64,000 bases of DNA, taken from the NCBI RefSeq assembly GCF_038561935.1, contig NZ_CP102770.1:9734001-9798000 (forward strand), given 5' to 3'. Made by a program: the position numbers and the translations under genes. This document shows, piece after piece, positions 58,358-64,000 of this stretch (position 1 is the stretch's first letter; each line of letters begins with the position of its first letter). This DNA is from Myxococcus stipitatus. Its GTDB lineage: Bacteria > Myxococcota > Myxococcia > Myxococcales > Myxococcaceae. The notes beneath the pieces are model-generated. The model was given only the letters and a program-made list of their open reading frames with translations. It did no database searches and was not told the origin of the DNA.

Positions 58358-61060
58358 ATGGGCTGGATGGTGGACCGTTACCGCACCCTGCGCTCCCTGT
58401 TGTGGCGCGAGCGACTCGAGGACGACGTGGCCGAGGAGCTGGAGTTCCACCTCGCCATGCGCACCGACGAGCTCGTCGCCCAGGGAATGTCACCCGAACA
58501 AGCCCGAGCCGAGGCACTCCGGCGCTTCGGCGACGTGGACACCTATCGGAGACAGACTCACGTGATTGACCAGGACATCGCGCACGAGCGGCGGCGCATC
58601 GAGCTGTGGGACATGGTCCAACGCGAGACGCGCCAGGCGCTGCGCTCGCTCGCCCGCAGCCCGACCTTCGCGGTGATGACGGTGCTCACGCTGGCGCTCG
58701 GCCTCGGCGCGACGACGGCGCTCTACTCGGTGGTGGACGCGGTGGTCCTCCGCCCGCTGCCCTACGCCGCGCCCGAGCAGCTCGTCTCGCTCGACAGCCG
58801 CGTGCCGGGCGTCTCCCCCGAGGCCCGCTGGGGTCTGTCCGAGGCGGGCTACTTCTACTTCGCGCGAGAGGCCCCCAGCCTCGCGAGCCTGGGCGTGTTC
58901 TCCGCGAGGAGCGCCAGCCTCGCCAGTGACGCGGGCCCCGTGCGCGTGGACACCGCCTGGGTGAGCGCGAGCATGATGGACGTGCTGCGCGCCCAGCCCG
59001 CGCTCGGCCGCCTCCTCCCGAGGGAGAGCGACCTGCCGGGTGCTCCTCGCATCGCGGTCCTCGGGCACGCCTTCTGGGTCCGGCAGTACGGCGCCGACCC
59101 GCGCGTGCTGGGCACGGTGGTCCACCTGGATGACGTGCCCACCGAAATCGTCGGCGTCATGGCCCCTGGACTCCACCTGCCGGAAGGCACCGTGGACGTC
59201 TGGGCGCCGCTCACGCTCGACCCCGCGCGGCCTCCCGTGAACGCGCACTGGTTGCAGGGCGTGGGACGGCTTCGGGACGGCGTCTCGGCGGCGCGGGCCC
59301 AGGCGGAGCTCACCGGACTCGACCGGCGCCTCCCCGAGCTCTTCCCCAGCGCGTACAGCGAGGAGTTCATGCGCCAGAAGGGCTTCGCCACGGACGTCAC
59401 ACCGCTCAAGCGGCATGTGCTGGGGGACGTGGACCGCGTCCTCTGGATTCTCTTCGGCGCGGTGGGCCTGGTGCTCCTCATCGCCTGCGCCAACGTGGCC
59501 AACCTCTTCCTCGTGCGAGCGGAGAGCCGTCGCCGCGAGCTGGCCGTGCGCTCCGCCCTCGGCGCCGCGCGCGCGGACCTGTCCTGGCATGCGCTCACCG
59601 AGAGCCTGCTGCTGTGCCTCGTGGCGGGTGCGCTCGGCCTGCTCCTCGCGTGGAGCGCGCTCCGGCTGTTGACCTTCCTCGCCCCGGACCACCTGCCGCG
59701 ACTGGGCGAGGTGGGCCTGGATGCGCACGGCGTCGTCTTCACCTTCGCGATATCGGTCATCGCGGGAGTCGTCTTCGGCCTCTTCCCGCTGACGCAGCTG
59801 GGGCGGAGCCTGAGCGCGCTGCGCGAGTCGGGGCGTGGGCTGACGTCCTCGCGTCGCCGCAACCTCGTGCGCTGGGGCATGGTGGTGGGGCAGATGGGGC
59901 TCGCGGTGGTGTTGCTCACGGCGGCGGGGCTCATGCTGCGCAGCTTCTGGGGGCTCTACCACGTCGACTCCGGGCTCAAGACCGAGTCCGCGCTCACCTT
60001 CGACTTCGTCCTGCCCGGGACGCGCTACGGGAGCTACGACGCGGCCAATCGCTTCCATCGGGAGCTGCTCACGCGGCTGGAGGCGGTGCCGGGTGTCACC
60101 CACGCGGGCGCGACCTCGCGGCTTCCGCTGCGGAACTTCAACGGCTGCGCCGCCCTCTTCACCGAGCACGGCCCGCTCGGCGACGACTCCGTCTGTCTGC
60201 CGACCCCGAGCGCCAGCCCGGGGGCCTTCAAGGCCCTGGGCATCCCGCTGCTCGAGGGTCGGGAGTTCACCTGGGAGGACCTGGACGGCAAGGCGGATGG
60301 CGTGGTGGTGACGAAGGCGCTCGCCGAGCGCCTCTGGCCGGGCCAGGACCCGCTCGGCAAGGGCCTCCGCGGCAACGGCCACGAGCCACCGTACTACCGC
60401 GTCATCGGCGTGACGGGTGACATCCGCGCGCAGGGCTTGGACAAGCCGCCCACGCAGGCCGTCTTCTTCCCGCTCGCGCCCGCGGAGAACCTCCCGCTGT
60501 GGGGCCCGTCCCGAGTGATGAGCGTCGTCATCCGCACGTCCACCTCGCGGCCCGAGCAGCTCGCGCCCGTGGTGCGGAGCATCATGAAGGAGCTCGACGC
60601 CACGGTGCCCGTCGCGAACCTCGAGACGCTGGACCGCGTGGTGAGCCAATCCCCCTCGGTGGCGAGGGCCACCTTCTCCCTGCTGCTGCTCGGCATCGCC
60701 GGCGGCATGGCGCTCCTGCTCAGCGCCGTGGGCCTCTACGGCGTCATCAGCTTCATCGTCGGTCAGCGCCGGGGAGAGATTGGCATCCGCGTGGCATTGG
60801 GTGCGCGGGCCAGCCAGGTGGCGGGCATGGTGGTGTTGCAGGTGCTGCGCTTCGCCGGGCTCGGCATCGCGCTGGGCCTCGTGGGTGCGCTGTCGATGAG
60901 CCACCTGCTCTCCGCGTTGCTCTTCGAGGTGAGCCCCACGGACCCCGTCGTCCTCGCCGGCGTCTGCGCGTTGCTCGTCCTCATCGCCGCGCTCGCGAGC
61001 TACGGCCCCGCCCGCCGCGCCTCGCGCGTGGACCCGGCCGAGGTGCTCCGGTCCGAGTAG
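58358..61060 (+). CDS. ADOP-family ABC permease (MacB-like duplicated permease without ATPase)
   Basis: Membrane protein of 900 residues. The N-terminal ADOP domain (AEELEFHLAMRTDELVAQGM, ARAEALRRFGDVDTYRRQT) is followed by two MacB-periplasmic-core plus FtsX repeats: TM helices with TVLTLALGLGATTALYSVV, then LLIACANVANLFLVRAESRR and, at the C terminus, IGIRVALGARASQVAGMVVL. It lacks an ATPase domain and no ATPase gene is adjacent, a known feature of the orphan ADOP group. It may export peptides or lipids with a distant ATPase. Co-transcribed with PadR (18 bp). Confidence 0.9.
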   Translation: MGWMVDRYRTLRSLLWRERLEDDVAEELEFHLAMRTDELVAQGMSPEQARAEALRRFGDVDTYRRQTHVIDQDIAHERRRIELWDMVQRETRQALRSLARSPTFAVMTVLTLALGLGATTALYSVVDAVVLRPLPYAAPEQLVSLDSRVPGVSPEARWGLSEAGYFYFAREAPSLASLGVFSARSASLASDAGPVRVDTAWVSASMMDVLRAQPALGRLLPRESDLPGAPRIAVLGHAFWVRQYGADPRVLGTVVHLDDVPTEIVGVMAPGLHLPEGTVDVWAPLTLDPARPPVNAHWLQGVGRLRDGVSAARAQAELTGLDRRLPELFPSAYSEEFMRQKGFATDVTPLKRHVLGDVDRVLWILFGAVGLVLLIACANVANLFLVRAESRRRELAVRSALGAARADLSWHALTESLLLCLVAGALGLLLAWSALRLLTFLAPDHLPRLGEVGLDAHGVVFTFAISVIAGVVFGLFPLTQLGRSLSALRESGRGLTSSRRRNLVRWGMVVGQMGLAVVLLTAAGLMLRSFWGLYHVDSGLKTESALTFDFVLPGTRYGSYDAANRFHRELLTRLEAVPGVTHAGATSRLPLRNFNGCAALFTEHGPLGDDSVCLPTPSASPGAFKALGIPLLEGREFTWEDLDGKADGVVVTKALAERLWPGQDPLGKGLRGNGHEPPYYRVIGVTGDIRAQGLDKPPTQAVFFPLAPAENLPLWGPSRVMSVVIRTSTSRPEQLAPVVRSIMKELDATVPVANLETLDRVVSQSPSVARATFSLLLLGIAGGMALLLSAVGLYGVISFIVGQRRGEIGIRVALGARASQVAGMVVLQVLRFAGLGIALGLVGALSMSHLLSALLFEVSPTDPVVLAGVCALLVLIAALASYGPARRASRVDPAEVLRSE

Positions 61061-61070
61061 AAAGACACGC

Positions 61071-61103
61071 GCGCCACGGCCCTCGGGAAGAGGACCGTGG
61101 CGC
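61071..61103. terminator. Bidirectional hairpin between ADOP and copper ATPase genes
   Basis: GCGCCACGG (61071-61079) pairs with CCGTGGCGC (61095-61103), extended by CCTC/GAGG, between convergent genes. Confidence 0.75.
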
Positions 61104-61131
61104 CGCGAACTCCTCACTCAGGCTCGGAGGC

Positions 61132-63414
61132 TCAAGCCACCGGCTGCGCCGTGGGCAATCGCAGGCTGCGCAACCGCAGGCTGTTGAGCAACACCGACAC
61201 GCTCGACAGCGACATCGCGAGGCTCGCCAGCATGGGCGACAGCAACCAGCCCGTCATCCCGTACAGCAGCCCCGCCGCCACCGGGATGCCCAGGGCGTTG
61301 TAGAGGAACGCCCAGAACAGGTTCTGCCGAATCACGCCCATCGTGGAGCGGGCCAGCCCCAGCGCCGCGGGCAGTCCCCTCAAGTCCGAGCGCAGCAAGG
61401 CAACTCCCGCCGCATCCCGAGCCACATCCGTCCCCGTCCCCATCGCCACGCCCAGGTCCGCCTGGGCCAAGGCCGGCGCGTCGTTGATGCCATCACCCAC
61501 CATGGCCACCTTCCGCCCCTCCGCCTGGAGCGTGCGGACCACGTGCGCCTTGCCCTCCGGCAACACCCCCGCGAACACCCGGTCGATGCCCAGCTTCCGA
61601 GCCACTCGCGACGCGGGGCCCTCATGGTCCCCCGTGAGCATCACCACGTGCATGCCCATGTTCCGCAGCGCCTGCACCGCCGACGCCGCCTCCTCGCGCT
61701 CCGCATCCGCGATGCCGATAGCCCCCACCCACGTCCCATCCACCGCCACCAGCACCGGCGTCTGGCCATCCTCGGTGAGCGCCCGCTCCGCCTCCGCGCT
61801 CCCGGACACGCCGTGCCGCTCCATCATCCGCCGGCTGCCCACGAACACGCGGCGCCCGTCGACCATCGCCTCCACGCCATGCCCCGGCGTGGCGGTGAAC
61901 GACTCGGGCTTGCCCATCTTCAATCCCCGCGCCGTGGCCTCCGCCACCACCGCCCGAGCCAGCGGGTGCTCACTGCCGGACTCCGCGCCCGCCGTCAGCG
62001 CCAGCACATCCTGCTCCGTCAGCTCGCCCGAGGTGATGATGCGCACCACGGCCGGGCGCCCCTGCGTCAGCGTCCCCGTCTTGTCGAGCACCACCGTGTC
62101 GATGTGGCTGGCCCCTTCCAGCGACGCCGCGCTCTTCACCAGCACGCCCAGCTGCGCGCCGCGCCCCATGCCCACCATCAGCGCCGCGGGCGTCGCCAGT
62201 CCCAGCGCGCAAGGGCAGGCGATGACCAGCACCGCCACCGTGTTGAGCACCGCCATCGTCAGGCGCGTCTCCTCGGGAGCCAGCACGAACCACGCCGCGA
62301 AGGTGGCGATGGCGATGAGCAGCACCACCGGCGTGAAGACCCCGCTCACCACATCCGCCAGCCGCGCGATGGGCGCCTTGGTCCCCTGCGCCCGCTCCAC
62401 CACCTGGACAATCTGCTGGAGCGCCGTGTCCGTGCCCACCTTCGCCGCGCGGAAGACCAGCCGGCCCGTGCCGTTCATCGTCCCCGCGAAGACCTCCGCG
62501 CCCGCCGTCTTCCCCACCGGCAGGCTCTCACCGGTGAGCATCGACTCGTCCACCGACGACGCGCCCTCCACCACGGAGCCGTCGACCGGAATGGACTGCC
62601 CCGGGCGCACCACCACCTGGTCGCCCACGCGCACCTGCGACAGCGCCACCTCGCGCTCGACGCCGTCTCGCAACACGGTGGCGTTGGCCGGAGCCAGCGC
62701 CTGGAGGCGCCGGATGGCATCCCCCGCGCGGGTGCGGGCCCGCGACTCCAGGAAGCGGCCCAGCAGCACGAAGCCAATCACCGCGGCGGCGGCCTCGAAG
62801 TAGACGGGCAGCGCCGCGCCGTGGTCGCCATGGCCCGCGTGCTCACCGGACGCCCCGAGCGTCGGCCACTGCGTCGCCACCACCGAGTAGAGGAACGCCG
62901 TCCCCGTCCCCAGCGCGACCAGCACGTTCATGTCCGCGGACCGGTGCCGCAGCGCGGCCCACGCCGCCTTGAAGATGGGCGCGCCGCTGTACGCGATGAC
63001 CGGCAGCGTCAGGAGCAGCTGCACCCAGTTGGAGCCCGGGAAGTCCAAGGCCCCGTGCGACATGGCCATCACCACCACCGGCAGGCCGAAGAGCACCGCC
63101 ACCGCCAGCCGGCGGCGCAGGCCCTTCTCCTCGGCGGAGTCCGCGTCGCGGGTGCCCTCGGCCGTCGGCACCTCGGCCTGATAGCCCGCGCTCGCGACGG
63201 CCTCGGTCAGGGTGTGGACGGAGGTGGTCTTCGCGTCGAAGACCACGCTGGCCTTGCGGGTGGCGAAGTTGACGCTGCACTCCTGGACACCCTCCACCTC
63301 GCTCAAGGTGCGCTCCACCCGGCGCGCACAGGCGGCGCACGTCATGCCCGACACGGCGAGGTCCATGCGCTCCAGGGCGCCAGACAGGGAAGGAGATGTC
63401 TCAACGGCGTTCAT
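61132..63414 (-). CDS. copA: P1B-type Cu(+)-ATPase (CopA)
   Basis: Copper-exporting P-type ATPase, 760 residues. One N-terminal HMA domain (GMTCAAC, C26 and C29), then membrane helices and an A domain ([10 protein letters not shown]). The metal-transport CPC is C400-P401-C402 ([15 protein letters not shown]). Phosphorylated D444 lies in DKTGTLTQG, with [10 protein letters not shown] and [20 protein letters not shown] completing the P/N domains. Cytosolic Cu(I) is moved to the periplasm, where the cupredoxin, oxidase and His-rich protein may receive it. GGAGG with 7-nt spacing supports ATG 63414. Promoter: TGTAA-N17-CGTT ending 39 bp upstream. Confidence 0.95.
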   Translation of the reverse strand: MNAVETSPSLSGALERMDLAVSGMTCAACARRVERTLSEVEGVQECSVNFATRKASVVFDAKTTSVHTLTEAVASAGYQAEVPTAEGTRDADSAEEKGLRRRLAVAVLFGLPVVVMAMSHGALDFPGSNWVQLLLTLPVIAYSGAPIFKAAWAALRHRSADMNVLVALGTGTAFLYSVVATQWPTLGASGEHAGHGDHGAALPVYFEAAAAVIGFVLLGRFLESRARTRAGDAIRRLQALAPANATVLRDGVEREVALSQVRVGDQVVVRPGQSIPVDGSVVEGASSVDESMLTGESLPVGKTAGAEVFAGTMNGTGRLVFRAAKVGTDTALQQIVQVVERAQGTKAPIARLADVVSGVFTPVVLLIAIATFAAWFVLAPEETRLTMAVLNTVAVLVIACPCALGLATPAALMVGMGRGAQLGVLVKSAASLEGASHIDTVVLDKTGTLTQGRPAVVRIITSGELTEQDVLALTAGAESGSEHPLARAVVAEATARGLKMGKPESFTATPGHGVEAMVDGRRVFVGSRRMMERHGVSGSAEAERALTEDGQTPVLVAVDGTWVGAIGIADAEREEAASAVQALRNMGMHVVMLTGDHEGPASRVARKLGIDRVFAGVLPEGKAHVVRTLQAEGRKVAMVGDGINDAPALAQADLGVAMGTGTDVARDAAGVALLRSDLRGLPAALGLARSTMGVIRQNLFWAFLYNALGIPVAAGLLYGMTGWLLSPMLASLAMSLSSVSVLLNSLRLRSLRLPTAQPVA

Positions 63415-63452
63415 GGGATTCCTCCAGCCCGCCACCGAGCGGGTCTACCCCA

Positions 63453-63480
63453 CCAACGCGGCACCTCCCGGCGAATTACA
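63453..63480 (-). promoter_or_regulatory. TGTAA-N17-CGTT promoter of copA
   Basis: On the - strand, TGTAA (63476-63480) is followed after 17 bp by CGTTGG (63453-63458), with the ATG at 63414. Confidence 0.75.
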
Positions 63481-63601
63481 CCCCCCGGATTGCCATGGAA
63501 CCGTCATGGTCAACGGGCGAAACCCCTGGTTTTGAAACGCCACGCCAGACGACAGGCCACGCACGGTTCAGCAACATGCGCGTGTCACATTGAACGCCCC
63601 C

Positions 63602-64000
63602 ATGACGAAAAACCTCCTCGCCGCCCTGGTCCTGTTGAGCACGCCCGTCCTCGCTCAACCCAAGCCCCCTCCCACCGCGGCGGCCCCCGCCGCACCCGCC
63701 CCGGACACCTTCTTCCGGCAGCTCTTCGAGACGCGCTTCTTCAACAGCGGCCGTCCCTCCTCCGTCACCCTCAGCCCGGACGAGAAGACCGTCTTCTTCC
63801 TGCGCAACTCGCCCACCTCCAAGGCGACCTCGCTCTTCGCCTACGACGTGGCCACGCAGGAGACGCGCGAGCTGCTCACCCCCGCGGCCCTCCTCAAGGG
63901 CGCCGAGGAGAAGCTCTCCCCCGAGGAGCAGGCGCGCCGTGAGCGCATGCGTGTCATCGCGCGAGGCTTCTCCTCCTTCGCGCTCTCCGACGATGGCGCG
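63602..64000 (+). CDS. Prolyl oligopeptidase/DPP IV-type serine peptidase, N-terminal part (runs off the window)
   Basis: The first 133 codons of a secreted protein. A signal peptide (MTKNLLAALVLLSTPVLAQ) and a Pro/Ala linker precede a segment resembling the N-terminal beta-propeller of the DPP IV/prolyl oligopeptidase family: LFETRFFNSGRPSSVTLSPD, KTVFFLRNSP, LFAYDVATQETRELLTPAAL, then LSPEEQARRERMR. The catalytic Ser/Asp/His lie beyond the window. Family assignment rests on this propeller part only. It is divergent from copA. Confidence 0.75.
   Translation, partial: MTKNLLAALVLLSTPVLAQPKPPPTAAAPAAPAPDTFFRQLFETRFFNSGRPSSVTLSPDEKTVFFLRNSPTSKATSLFAYDVATQETRELLTPAALLKGAEEKLSPEEQARRERMRVIARGFSSFALSDDGA

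Noticed and set aside
60499-63942. Open reading frame of 1147 codons on the + strand across copA and the 3' end of the ADOP gene
   Set aside because: It is a shadow of GC-rich codon use in copA, is rich in Arg/His/Gly with no domain, and copA has a complete set of motifs on the opposite strand.

Overview
The window is high-GC DNA from a fruiting myxobacterium, most likely a member of the Myxococcaceae. The evidence is the gene content: families largely confined to myxobacteria (DUF2381/TIGR02268, TIGR02269/SitA-type lipoproteins, a MYXO-CTERM surface anchor), many membrane Ser/Thr kinases, a beta-propeller hybrid histidine kinase, many secreted lipoproteins, and a CorE-type copper sigma factor.

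Layout. Positions 1-16579 hold ordinary chromosome: secreted or lipid-anchored proteins (a PEGA protein, an M64 metallopeptidase, a Cys-rich lipoprotein, an Ig-repeat nuclease lipoprotein, a 1454-residue MYXO-CTERM surface protein), two translationally coupled short-chain dehydrogenases, and a DUF4265 protein. Positions 16755-30006 are an integrated mobile element of about 13.2 kb, bounded by a perfect 36-bp direct repeat. The repeat is the 3' end of a SIMPL-domain gene, and the element carries a replacement end that restores the gene's last codons and stop. The right half of the element is a satellite-like module on the + strand (winged-helix protein, AEP-type primase, SF3 helicase, excisionase, tyrosine integrase) with two repeat arrays that look like a replication origin and operators. 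The left half is cargo on the - strand: a DUF2381 protein, two divergent Ser/Thr kinases, an outer-membrane-barrel-like protein, a SitA-type lipoprotein toxin and a candidate immunity protein. Positions 30867-51664 return to chromosome: hemerythrin, a VanB-type reductase, a very long hybrid histidine kinase, a membrane Ser/Thr kinase, a subtilase lipoprotein, a beta-barrel, a di-haem peroxidase lipoprotein, an M24 peptidase, a kelch lipoprotein, a ProX/YbaK deacylase and small proteins. Positions 51653-52675 encode an ABC ATPase.

Positions 52849-63480 form a copper-handling island: a CopZ-like chaperone, a CorE-type ECF sigma factor with Cys clusters, an operon for a His/Met-rich lipoprotein, a CusC-like efflux lipoprotein and a Tat-exported multicopper oxidase, a membrane-tethered cupredoxin, and a CopA-type P1B ATPase. 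Four of the transcription units share an identical-spacing motif, TGTAA-N17-CGTT, 38-82 bp upstream of their start codons, which I propose as the promoter of the CorE-type sigma factor. A PadR regulator with duplicated dyad operators and an ADOP-type permease sit inside this island but lack the motif. The window ends inside a prolyl-oligopeptidase-type gene.

The two most notable items are the integrated element with a kin-discrimination-type toxin cargo, and the four-promoter copper sigma motif. No rRNA, tRNA or CRISPR array was seen.
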